This document shows, piece after piece, positions 1-8,037 of a DNA stretch of 64,000 nt. A model generated the notes under the pieces. That model was not told where the DNA came from. It ran no database searches and saw only the letters and a list, made by a program, of their open reading frames with translations. The stretch covers positions 776,001 to 840,000 of the forward strand of contig NZ_OY762276.1 in assembly GCF_963665445.1 (NCBI RefSeq), given 5' to 3'. Made by a program: the position numbers and the translations under genes. Origin of the DNA: an uncultured Desulfobulbus sp. GTDB taxonomy: Bacteria > Desulfobacterota > Desulfobulbia > Desulfobulbales > Desulfobulbaceae. How positions within the stretch are numbered: the stretch's first letter is position 1; each line of letters opens with the position of its first letter.

Positions 1-1
1 G

Positions 2-508
2 GAAACCAGTGCCCATCGTGACCTGGCCAACTGGGTCTATAACAAATTCGCCTCCTATGTTACCCGGTTTAAAGTGCAGGATTTGACGTCCGGCTTTCGC
101 CTGGTTCGGCTATCCGTGGCCAAGCAGTTTATTTACCTCTTGCCCAATACCTTTTCCTACCCTTCCACACTGACTCTTGGCTACCTCCGTAGCGGTCGCA
201 GCGTTAAGTATATCCCTATCCAGACAAAAGCCAGAAAAGGGAAAAGTAAAATTAAACTGCTGCGAGACGGGACACGTTTTTTCCTGATTATCACCAAGAT
301 CGCGACTCTCTTTTCGCCGTTCCGGGTGTTTCTGCCGATGAGTTTTTTCTTTTTTATGACAGGTAGTTGCTACTATAGCTATACTTTTGTGACTCAGGGG
401 CGGTTCACCAATATGTCGGCTTTATTGTTCAACAGTTCCATCATTATATTTATGATTGGTTTAGTCGCAGAGCAGATTAGCCAGATGCGTTATGATCGGG
501 TGGAGTAA
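2..508 (+). CDS. Glycosyltransferase family 2, C-terminal part (5' end outside window)
   Basis: The reading frame is open from base 2, so the gene starts upstream of the window; 168 residues remain. The visible part carries a DLTSGFRL segment, typical of the end of the catalytic domain in DPM1/GtrB-like polyprenyl-phosphate sugar transferases, followed by a basic stretch and two hydrophobic segments (about residues 110-130 and 140-160 of the visible part). This is the usual C-terminal membrane anchor of that subfamily. Such enzymes load a sugar onto a lipid phosphate carrier at the cytoplasmic membrane. It is followed after 11 bases by a GT4 gene, consistent with the surface polysaccharide locus. 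The GTG at 74 is an internal codon rather than the true start. Substrate unknown. Confidence 0.8.
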   Translation, partial: ETSAHRDLANWVYNKFASYVTRFKVQDLTSGFRLVRLSVAKQFIYLLPNTFSYPSTLTLGYLRSGRSVKYIPIQTKARKGKSKIKLLRDGTRFFLIITKIATLFSPFRVFLPMSFFFFMTGSCYYSYTFVTQGRFTNMSALLFNSSIIIFMIGLVAEQISQMRYDRVE

Positions 509-519
509 TAAGTGCCTTG

Positions 520-1728
520 ATGAAACCCAAACTGCTTGTCGTTACTTCTACCTTCCCTCGTTGGCCAGACGATACCGACCCTCCCTTTGTTTATGAACTT
601 TCCCGAAGGTTGACCGATACTTTTGATGTCACGGTGCACACACCACATTACCCTGGCGCTTTGGAAAATGAGCAGATGGGAGGGGTGCGGATTCATCGTT
701 TTCGCTATTTTTTTACCGATTTTGAGCGGTTAGCCGGTGGGCAAGGGATTGTCCCCAAACTTCGGCGCAGCAAACTGTATTACTTCTTGCTTCCTTTTTT
801 CCTTTTTGCCCAATTTTTCTCCCTGCTACTGCTCATTGTCAAAATTCGTCCTGATGTGATTCACGCTCATTGGCTGATCCCACAGGGTTTTTGGGCTATT
901 GCCGCCAAAAAAATATTCAAAATTCCGGTGATCATTACAGCCCACGGGGCCGACGTGTTCAGTTTTCGGAGCCAGGCCCTCAACATGGTAAAAAAATGGA
1001 TCGTCAATAATGCTGATCGGATGGTCACGGTCAGCTCAGCACTGGCTCGTGTGCTCTGCGATGATACCCACAGTCACCGGCAACCGGATATTATCCCTAT
1101 GGGTGTGGACGCCTCACTCTTTTCTCCTGAGAAAAAGCGCCAAGCGATCAGGGATCAATTTGGAATTCATGGTCCATTTCTGCTTTTTGTCGGGCGCTTG
1201 ACAGAGATAAAGGGGGGGCAGTATCTCATCGATGCTATGCCTAAGGTTATTGAACAATTTCCAGAAGCTAAACTTTTGATCGTCGGACATGGAGAAATGG
1301 AACAAGAACTGCGTGCACAGGCACGAATGTACGGCTTTGAAGAAGTTGTTCTGTTTGCCGGAGGCATAGCAAATATGCAACTTCCCGCCTACTATGCAAC
1401 CGCAGATATATTCATCGGCCCATCTATACAACTGGAAGGTGGCGATATAGAAGGGTTCGGGTTAACCTTTGTTGAGGCGATGATGAGTGGTTGCTTGGTA
1501 ATAGGCACCAGAGTCGGCGGGATTGAGGACATCATTCAAGATGGCGACACGGGCTATCTAGTGCCGCCCGCAGATGCTAACGTCTTATCCGCTAAAATTG
1601 TCGATGTCATTACTGCTATCAATCAACTCAATATTATGAGGGTAAAAGCAAGAAATGCGGCTGTCGGTCAATTTGATTGGAACCTAATAACTGCCAAATA
1701 TAAAAATGCGTATCTGGCTCATTTGTAA
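520..1728 (+). CDS. Glycosyltransferase family 4
   Basis: A 402-residue GT-B fold retaining glycosyltransferase, normal length for GT4. The N-terminal half has the donor/acceptor loop motifs HAHWLIPQGF and TAHGADVFSF. The C-terminal Rossmann half begins with LLFVGRLTEIKGG, and the nucleotide-sugar binding motif EGFGLTFVEAMMSG contains the E-x7-E pair. The ATG at 520 is preferred to the overlapping TTG at 517. The 3' end overlaps the next glycosyltransferase by 23 bases, so the two are probably translationally coupled. It likely adds a hexose or deoxyhexose to a lipid-linked polysaccharide on the cytoplasmic side; donor and linkage cannot be read from the sequence. Confidence 0.85.
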   Translation: MKPKLLVVTSTFPRWPDDTDPPFVYELSRRLTDTFDVTVHTPHYPGALENEQMGGVRIHRFRYFFTDFERLAGGQGIVPKLRRSKLYYFLLPFFLFAQFFSLLLLIVKIRPDVIHAHWLIPQGFWAIAAKKIFKIPVIITAHGADVFSFRSQALNMVKKWIVNNADRMVTVSSALARVLCDDTHSHRQPDIIPMGVDASLFSPEKKRQAIRDQFGIHGPFLLFVGRLTEIKGGQYLIDAMPKVIEQFPEAKLLIVGHGEMEQELRAQARMYGFEEVVLFAGGIANMQLPAYYATADIFIGPSIQLEGGDIEGFGLTFVEAMMSGCLVIGTRVGGIEDIIQDGDTGYLVPPADANVLSAKIVDVITAINQLNIMRVKARNAAVGQFDWNLITAKYKNAYLAHL

Positions 1729-2779
1729 ACGATATTACACTAACAAGGATTTAATAAAAGATCGGTTTGGCCGCCTCTATCATCTACCGAAGCAATGGGT
1801 GGCCAATGGTGCTGAAGTTTGGGTGAACGCCATAGATTATCGCAATAGCAACTGCGATGAATTGACAATAGAAGGGATTCATTTTCAAACCACTCCAGCA
1901 ACATTGGCGAACATATTGCCCCTTCCGTATTCACTGTACCGTTATTGCCGGAGGGTAAAACCCGATATTATTCTTGCCAGCGGTGACAGCCATATCGGGT
2001 TCATGGCATTGCTTATCGCCAAAAAACTCAACGTACCCTTTGTCTTTGATGTTTACGACTATTACCCGGTATTTAAAGGCAATCGTATTCTCGGCATGAA
2101 AACCATGTTCCGGTACGCAGTTCAGAAGGCTGATTTGGTCCTCTGTGCCAGCATACCGTTGCTAGACAGGCTTGCCTGCCTAAATCATAATCGGCTGTTG
2201 GTGGAAAACGGTGTGGATACTGCTCTCTTTGCTCCAATAGCAATGTCCCAGGCCAGAAAAGCCTTACATCTGGAACAAGAGGGTATTTTTATCGGCTATT
2301 TCGGTTCTATTAACGTGGCACGTGGGCCGCTGTTGATTGAAGCCTGCCGAATGCTCCGGAAAGATTTCCCCCCCCTGCAGTTGTTGCTGGCTGGCAAGGT
2401 TGATGGCGTCGAGTTGAACGACACCTGGATACGGTATTTGGGCAATCTGCCGCAAAGAGATATCCCCACGTTAATCAATGCCTGCAATGTGGTCACAATA
2501 CCTTATGCCGATACGCCGTTTAACCGTATGTGTGGAGCCTGCAAAATTGGCGAATATCTCGCATGCGGCAAACCGGTGGTGGCAACATGTGTTTCAGGAC
2601 ACGAGTTGATATTTTCCGGTATGGTGGCAACAGTCTGTGAACCAACCTCCCAAGGGGTGGCAGATGCCGTGAAGAAACAATTAGTGGCCCCTGAGATAAT
2701 GGGCTTTCCGACGCATTTGGGTTGGGAAAATATTGGCAAAACTGTGCAAAAAAAACTGCAAGGCATCATCCAAAAATGA
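1706..2779 (+). CDS. Glycosyltransferase family 4
   Basis: 357 residues. The N-terminal domain has DIILASGDSHIGF and PFVFDVYDYYP. The C-terminal domain has IGYFGSINVARGP and ACKIGEYLACGKPVVAT, the usual GT4 region for binding the nucleotide-sugar phosphates. The acidic pair of the E-x7-E motif is not clear, so it is a more divergent GT4 than its neighbour. The ATG lies inside the end of the preceding gene (23-base overlap). It is part of a run of five rightward glycosyltransferase genes and presumably adds one residue of the repeat unit. Substrate unknown. Confidence 0.8.
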   Translation: MRIWLICKRYYTNKDLIKDRFGRLYHLPKQWVANGAEVWVNAIDYRNSNCDELTIEGIHFQTTPATLANILPLPYSLYRYCRRVKPDIILASGDSHIGFMALLIAKKLNVPFVFDVYDYYPVFKGNRILGMKTMFRYAVQKADLVLCASIPLLDRLACLNHNRLLVENGVDTALFAPIAMSQARKALHLEQEGIFIGYFGSINVARGPLLIEACRMLRKDFPPLQLLLAGKVDGVELNDTWIRYLGNLPQRDIPTLINACNVVTIPYADTPFNRMCGACKIGEYLACGKPVVATCVSGHELIFSGMVATVCEPTSQGVADAVKKQLVAPEIMGFPTHLGWENIGKTVQKKLQGIIQK

Positions 2780-2792
2780 TTGGTACGGTACA

Positions 2793-3677
2793 GTGGCAAA
2801 AGTTCCTGAATTATTTATTGTCATCACCGATTTTAACGGGTTTCAGCAAACGAAGAATTGCCTTGATGCTTTAAGGAGAAGTGTTTACCAGGATTTTACC
2901 GTTGTGGTAGTTGATCATGGCACGACCAGTGAAACGCAGCAATCCTTGGAGCGAGAGTATCCGGACGTGGTGCGCATTGTTGGTTCTCCTGAGCTTTGGT
3001 GGACCGGTGCCACTAACCTCGGTGTCCGTCATGCACTCAATTGCGGTGCCGAACTGGTCATGCTGCTCAATAACGATTGTTATGTGACTCCGGAAACGAT
3101 TGGGGAATTAATCGCACTTTGGCGAGAAAATCCACCAGCGCTTATTGCCCCAGTTCAGCGTGATTGGAAAACAAGGGAAATATTATCCATCACTCCCCGC
3201 AGTTGTTTCCTGTTGGGATTTCCGACCATTCCTGGCCCGAAGATTTTAACTGCCGCGATGTATGATCAACGTTTACTACCAACTCGGCTTATTGTCGGAG
3301 GTAGAGGGGTATTAATCCCTGTCTCGATTTTTCAAGAGATAGGGTTATTAGATGAGCGTAATTTACCGCATTACGGAGCTGATCATGATTTCTATATGCG
3401 GGCATTATCTGAGGGTATTCCTTTGTTTGCCGCAGCTAGGGCTATCGTTGAAATCGACGCAAAGCGAACAACGATAGCAATTGATATGCGAAGTTTAAGT
3501 TGGAAAAATTGGTTGGAGACTTTATTTAGTTTCAAATCGCATAAAAATTTGAAGCACATATCTACTTTGTTTTTTAAACATTATCCTGTAAAAAATTTTT
3601 ATATAGTTGGTGTTTTTTTATATCTTATGAGATATTTAATTTTATATTTATGGTGCAAGATTAAATTAATTTTTTAA
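2793..3677 (+). CDS. Glycosyltransferase family 2 (rhamnosyltransferase-like)
   Basis: GT-A fold enzyme of about 294 residues. The start FIVITDFNG and VVVDHGTTS are the nucleotide-binding strands, LLNNDC is the DxD-like metal site, and GADHDFYMRAL is the usual ED/D acceptor motif. A hydrophobic C-terminal helix rich in Phe, Leu and Tyr suggests membrane association. I chose the GTG at 2793, 14 bases after the preceding stop, because the GT2 core starts directly after it; a TTG at 2733 would add 20 residues lying inside the upstream gene. Base composition turns AT-rich in the last 200 bases, where an AT-rich block begins. Confidence 0.78.
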   Translation: MAKVPELFIVITDFNGFQQTKNCLDALRRSVYQDFTVVVVDHGTTSETQQSLEREYPDVVRIVGSPELWWTGATNLGVRHALNCGAELVMLLNNDCYVTPETIGELIALWRENPPALIAPVQRDWKTREILSITPRSCFLLGFPTIPGPKILTAAMYDQRLLPTRLIVGGRGVLIPVSIFQEIGLLDERNLPHYGADHDFYMRALSEGIPLFAAARAIVEIDAKRTTIAIDMRSLSWKNWLETLFSFKSHKNLKHISTLFFKHYPVKNFYIVGVFLYLMRYLILYLWCKIKLIF

Positions 3678-3734
3678 ATAGCATCAATAGTATTGATTAC
3701 AACATTATAGAATATATATTTGGAATAGTTATAA

Positions 3735-4589
3735 ATGAAATTTTTTTGTGTTACGCCGTGTTTAAATTCTGAACAAACTATTGAACGAACAGTTCGTTCG
3801 ATAGTTGAGCAGACTGTTTTTAAAAGTAGTGATAATTATTTGTATTATATAATATGCGACGGATTATCTTCAGATAATACTGTTGGTGTAGTTAAAAAAT
3901 TTATAGATAATAATAAATTAAATAATAATATTAAAGTATTTGTAATTTCAGAAAAAGATAAAGGAATGTATGATGCTATTGCTAAAGGATTTGATTTGTC
4001 TCCTGTATGCGATGTATATTCGTATTTAAATTCTGGAGATTATTACTCTCCTTATGCATTTGAAATAGTATCTAGTGTGTTTAATGATTGTGGTGTTAGA
4101 TTTCTTACTGGTGCAAATGTATATTATAACGAAAATGGATACATGGTAAATTTTTTTATACCTATTAGGTATAAAAAAGAATTATTGTTAAAGGGCTTTT
4201 ATGGTAAAATTCTCCCATTTGTGCAGCAAGAGTCAACTTTTTGGGGTAATGAAATGCATGAAATGATTGATACTGTCACTTTTAGAGAGTTGAAATATGC
4301 AGGTGACTATTATTTATGGAAAACATTTATTAAAAAAAGTAATTTATATATTGTACATGCCTGGCTTGGTGGATTTTCAAAGCATGAAAATCAGCTAAGT
4401 GTAATTAATTACAATGATTATATTGATGAAATGAATATTTTAAGTGAAAAATATAATTTAAAAAATTTGATCGAATCGTTTTTTGAGTTATTTATTTTGT
4501 ACTTCCCCGAAAGTGTGAAGAGGAAATATTTCAATAATGTGATTGTTTATGATAATTTGTTAGGTAAATATAAGATTATTAAAAAATAA
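3735..4589 (+). CDS. Glycosyltransferase family 2 (WcaA-like), AT-rich
   Basis: 284 residues with a GT-A core: VTPCLNSEQTIERTVRSI at the N-terminus, then an ICDGLSSDNT strand and EKDKGMYDAIAKGF followed by LNSGDYYSP. These resemble the WcaA/colanic-acid branch of GT2. The gene is markedly AT-rich (long A/T runs, AT-ending codons) against the GC-balanced genes on either side, which suggests acquisition from another source. No transmembrane segment is evident. It sits between another GT2 and an FkbM methyltransferase, so it probably adds a side sugar of the surface glycan. Donor unknown. Confidence 0.8.
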   Translation: MKFFCVTPCLNSEQTIERTVRSIVEQTVFKSSDNYLYYIICDGLSSDNTVGVVKKFIDNNKLNNNIKVFVISEKDKGMYDAIAKGFDLSPVCDVYSYLNSGDYYSPYAFEIVSSVFNDCGVRFLTGANVYYNENGYMVNFFIPIRYKKELLLKGFYGKILPFVQQESTFWGNEMHEMIDTVTFRELKYAGDYYLWKTFIKKSNLYIVHAWLGGFSKHENQLSVINYNDYIDEMNILSEKYNLKNLIESFFELFILYFPESVKRKYFNNVIVYDNLLGKYKIIKK

Positions 4590-4654
4590 TAAAATCGTCT
4601 GATTTATTTATAAAAGATGATTTATTATTAAATGTGTATATAATAAATAATTAT

Positions 4655-5389
4655 ATGAATAAAGAATATTTTTATAAAAAAATAAATGCTATTTTTTCAC
4701 TGTTTGGATTTAAAATAGTTAGAAATATTTCTGATGATCTAAGCATGGAGTCTATGATAAAGAGACTTTCGTTGCTTAACATTAACATTAATACAATAGT
4801 TGACATTGGTGCTTCTGATGGGAAGTGGAGCGTATCTTGTATGGATTATTTTCCACGGGCTCAATATTTGGCGATTGAACCTCTTGAGGAAAGAAAAGAG
4901 CCGCTTGAAGTTTGTAAATCTAGGTTTAAAAATTTTAATTACGCTCTGTGTGTGGCGGGGGATATTGATGGCGGAGAGGTGGGCCTTAAGGTTACAGAAG
5001 ACCTTGATGGGAGCACTATTGATGGGATCAATCAAGGCGTCTTAAGGTTGTGTCGAATGCGCTCGGTAGATTCATTGATTTCAGAGTTAAGTTTGCCTGG
5101 CCCCTATCTAATAAAATTTGATACTCATGGCTATGAAATTCCAATTCTTTCTGGGTGTAAAAAAATATTGCTGAATACTAATGCTATAATTATGGAGACT
5201 TATAATTTTGATATATCTCCAAAATCAATAATGTTTTATGAGATGTGTATCCACATGAATAAGTTGGGATTTAGATCTGCGAATTTGGCTAATCCAATGC
5301 TGCGGTTATATGATAAAATGTTCTGGCAGTGTGATATTTTATTTTTAAGAAATGATCATGAATCATTTTTTTATAGAAATTATAGATAA
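4655..5389 (+). CDS. FkbM family SAM-dependent methyltransferase
   Basis: About 244 residues. The SAM-binding motif I is IVDIGASDGKWS, then LAIEPLEE as motif II. SVDSLISEL and LIKFDTHGYEIPILSG form the FkbM signature region with the DxxG(Y/E)E acid motif. The family O-methylates small molecules and sugars, so capping or decorating the glycan is plausible. Start is ATG 4655; an in-frame GTG at 4634 is an alternative, and neither has a good Shine-Dalgarno. The TAA stop lies at the left boundary of the 402-bp element (element bases overlap the stop by about two), so the gene's 3' end may have been set by that insertion. AT-rich like the gene before it. Confidence 0.82.
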   Translation: MNKEYFYKKINAIFSLFGFKIVRNISDDLSMESMIKRLSLLNININTIVDIGASDGKWSVSCMDYFPRAQYLAIEPLEERKEPLEVCKSRFKNFNYALCVAGDIDGGEVGLKVTEDLDGSTIDGINQGVLRLCRMRSVDSLISELSLPGPYLIKFDTHGYEIPILSGCKKILLNTNAIIMETYNFDISPKSIMFYEMCIHMNKLGFRSANLANPMLRLYDKMFWQCDILFLRNDHESFFYRNYR

Positions 5390-5789
5390 GTCAAAGACCA
5401 CCGGCAAAGCCGGTGGCTTGAAAGACTGGGAGCCGCTCAAAGCGGCATATGCAACTGATCCACTGACCACCCTTGGTGGTCAAGTTGTTGGCAAGATCCA
5501 GCAATAAAATATCACGAGTTCGCATCTATTATCTTTCGATTCTGACTCTTGTTGTTTTGTGTGAGTATAAGCAAAAACTGATGCTCCGGTATTCGTTGAT
5601 CGATTCCTCATTGAAATCTGGGAATTAAGCATCAGAAAAAATTGTGTTGATTCTTGCCTATGCTCTTTGCATTGTTGATCTCAACAAAGACGATCAAGAA
5701 CGCAATCAATTGTTTCTTTTCTGCAATCCAGTAACCGTCAAACTGTTGGAGTCCCCCGGCAAAGCCGGGGGGTTACCCAAGGGAAATTA
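5388..5789 (+). repeat. 402-bp structured element, copy A (inverted partner at 43503-43904)
   Basis: This stretch is almost base-for-base the reverse complement of 43503-43904; by eye I find one substitution, in the G-run after the right hairpin. Both copies are 402 bp. It is packed with perfect stems: 5398-5416 (CCACCGGC/AAA/GCCGGTGG), 5432-5446, 5465-5481, a long-range 8-bp pairing 5578-5585 with 5628-5635, and 5753-5771 (CCCCCGGC/AAA/GCCGGGGG). The two subterminal hairpins share the core CCGGCAAAGCCGG in the same orientation and lie 10 and 18 bases from the ends. There are no terminal inverted repeats and no obvious target duplication. That layout recalls IS200/IS605-derived palindrome-associated or REP-type elements. 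It contains no convincing gene. Confidence 0.85.
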
Positions 5790-5919
5790 ATTCGGATTCT
5801 TCTTATATTTTTTTGACTCACTTTGAACTGTTCTAACGATTTAAGTAAGTATTTTATTAAAAAACAGGAAAATATTTGCGTATTGCAAGCTAGCTTCGGG
5901 CTAAATTCGAGCGTTGTGT

Positions 5920-7188
5920 TTATAGACCAGAGTCTGCCCGCGTGACATAAGTTACAGCCTGGAACAGCAACTTTCCACAGATGCGGCGACGTTTGATGCC
6001 AAGTTGGATTAGTGTCGATGGCTCAGTCGATACCAAAGAGGCGGCCTGTGTCCTCAAGGCAACTTCCATTGCAACGGTTAGGCTGCTCGCATCGCCAGCC
6101 TTATAAAAAGAGACCGTTGAGTCATTAATCTCTGTATTTACAGGAATGTCTGATACTATTGACTTCGTCCCTAGAGCAACAGCGTCATAGACGGCACCAC
6201 CACCAGGACCGCCTTCGAACAGCGTTGGTTGGACGAGTGCAACCGCGCCTCGCAACAGGGACAGTTGGTCGACTTTGGGAATTAGACCGAGCGGGTGGAT
6301 TCGGTTGTATGTACGGTCTCGACGAACTTGCTCCATCAACCCTGTGAAATAATCAGGAAAACGGTGGTCCGTTGTTGCTCCGGTGCATACCAGCGACAGT
6401 TTGGGATGACGTTTTGCTACCTCTGCGAATGCCTTGAAGGCCGTTCCGTGATCCTTGTGCTTCCAGAACTGGTTGCAGATAATAAAATACGGTTTTTGTA
6501 CTTCATAGCGGGCAATGGCCTCTTCAGGGGGGACTGCAAAAGCATCGTTTGAAGCAGCGGGGCTAAATGGCATAACAAAAACCCGAGCACGCCGATTTGG
6601 ATAAAAAAAATCAATATCTTTTGCAACGTCCCTCGCATTGACAATCACGGCATCCGCACTATTGAGCATCTGGGCAAACGCTTGGTCGCGTTCAGTTCGT
6701 TCATGGTCGCTGAAGAATTGTGGCAGATGCTTGTGTTGGAAATCGAAAATGTACCCTACCCACGGAGTGCGCCCTGCCGGTAGGGGATTAATTGCCGGTA
6801 GCAAAGCCTCAAGTTTCAGACGCCGGCTAGCTAACGCAATGGAATTAGGGCCTTGATCGATTTTATGCAGTGTGGCGCTGGTCCCCTCAAATGCCCCTTC
6901 CAAATGGATAGGGGGCGGCCGATCCGCATCCATCGTGGTTCTGCCTAACTTGGCTCGTGTCCAGTTGCGAAGATTGTGCAACTGCACGAGCGGACCACAT
7001 GTTGGAATCAGTACATGCAATTCTGCTTCGGGAGCGGCAAGTTGCAGACTGGTAGCTATTAGTCGAAGAAAGTCAATGCCTCCTCCCCAATTGGCGAAAC
7101 CATGGGCTAGAAGGCCGATCCGGCGTGGCCTGCTTGGAGAAAGGAGATTAGGCGTGTGAGGATTTTCGGAGGAAACGTAGCCATTCAT
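5920..7188 (-). CDS. Glycosyltransferase family 4
   Basis: 422 residues. The start IGLLAHGFANWGGGIDFLR resembles the glycine-rich N-terminal loop of GT4 enzymes. The C-terminal domain has YFIICNQFWKHKDHGTAFKA and a donor-site block with LVQPTLFEGGPGGG, in which the usual E-x7-E region is modified by glycines. The ATG at 7188 follows AAGGACCT. It is the last gene of the leftward arm of the polysaccharide locus and ends 130 bases from the 402-bp element. GC content is ordinary, unlike the AT-rich acetyltransferase upstream. Donor and acceptor unknown. Confidence 0.8.
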   Translation of the reverse strand: MNGYVSSENPHTPNLLSPSRPRRIGLLAHGFANWGGGIDFLRLIATSLQLAAPEAELHVLIPTCGPLVQLHNLRNWTRAKLGRTTMDADRPPPIHLEGAFEGTSATLHKIDQGPNSIALASRRLKLEALLPAINPLPAGRTPWVGYIFDFQHKHLPQFFSDHERTERDQAFAQMLNSADAVIVNARDVAKDIDFFYPNRRARVFVMPFSPAASNDAFAVPPEEAIARYEVQKPYFIICNQFWKHKDHGTAFKAFAEVAKRHPKLSLVCTGATTDHRFPDYFTGLMEQVRRDRTYNRIHPLGLIPKVDQLSLLRGAVALVQPTLFEGGPGGGAVYDAVALGTKSIVSDIPVNTEINDSTVSFYKAGDASSLTVAMEVALRTQAASLVSTEPSTLIQLGIKRRRICGKLLFQAVTYVTRADSGL

Positions 7189-7311
7189 AGGTCCTTCATG
7201 TGCGCTGTAGCGCCAATATATGAGCCGCCGGGCGGCATTCTATGGTTGACTGTCGGGATAGCTTGGCAAATGGCTCAGTTTTGGTGGCTCACTCGCTCTC
7301 GCGATCTAACA

Positions 7312-8001
7312 TTATCCATTTTTTCTCTTTCTTATCAACTCGACTGCTGGATTTCCGATAACTGTCGTGAAGGGAGGAACACTCTTTGTGACCAGCGAAC
7401 CCATCCCAATAATTGAACCTTTTCCAATAACGATCGGTCTTTCATTTGTTCCATTTCTAATTGTTACACCAGTTCCAATATAAGCATAATCCTCAATTAC
7501 AACTTTTCCGTTGCAGTGAACACTCGGGGCAAATGTGACAAAATCACCGATAACGCAATCGTGAGCCACATATGAATATATGTTTGAATGAAAAAATTTT
7601 CCAATTTTTGCGTCAGATGTAATGGTTGTAAAAGGACAAAGAATTGCTCCTTCGCCAATATCGTTATTGTCAAAAATTATAGAATTTAACGCTCTTATTG
7701 TAAAAGGTTTAATATTGAAATTAATCATTTTTTTTGAAATTTTTTCACGAGATTTGTAGTCAGATATAGCAACGTTGAAATATTTATTTGAAGATTTTAT
7801 CGAAATAAATTCTGATTCGTCAATCACATTGTGCCCGTTGATTGCAAATTTTTGATTCTTATTCTTTACGACAAAAACCAATTCATATTTATTAGAATTT
7901 GATCCTTTAAGATTTGCTATCATTTGACGTGCAACTGGCATGACTTCTCGACCAAATCCTCCTGCACCGATTATTCCGTAAATTTCTGGTAAATTACTCA
8001 T
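7312..8001 (-). CDS. NeuD/PglD/PerB-like sugar O/N-acyltransferase
   Basis: 229 residues. An N-terminal Rossmann-like segment (IYGIIGAGGFGREV) is followed by a left-handed beta-helix built from hexapeptide repeats (for example EGAILCPFTTITSDAKIG and VVIEDYAYIGTGVTI), ending in IGMGSLVTKSVPPFTTVIGN, a typical acyl-CoA binding end. PglD and PerB of this family N-acetylate 4-amino-4,6-dideoxy sugars. With the GDP-perosamine synthase gene immediately upstream (36-base gap), I infer GDP-perosamine N-acyltransferase activity. ATG 8001 follows GGAG. The coding sequence is AT-rich compared with its neighbours. Confidence 0.83.
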   Translation of the reverse strand: MSNLPEIYGIIGAGGFGREVMPVARQMIANLKGSNSNKYELVFVVKNKNQKFAINGHNVIDESEFISIKSSNKYFNVAISDYKSREKISKKMINFNIKPFTIRALNSIIFDNNDIGEGAILCPFTTITSDAKIGKFFHSNIYSYVAHDCVIGDFVTFAPSVHCNGKVVIEDYAYIGTGVTIRNGTNERPIVIGKGSIIGMGSLVTKSVPPFTTVIGNPAVELIRKRKNG

Positions 8002-8037
8002 CTCTCAACTCCTCTTTTTGATTGCATAACCAAGTGA

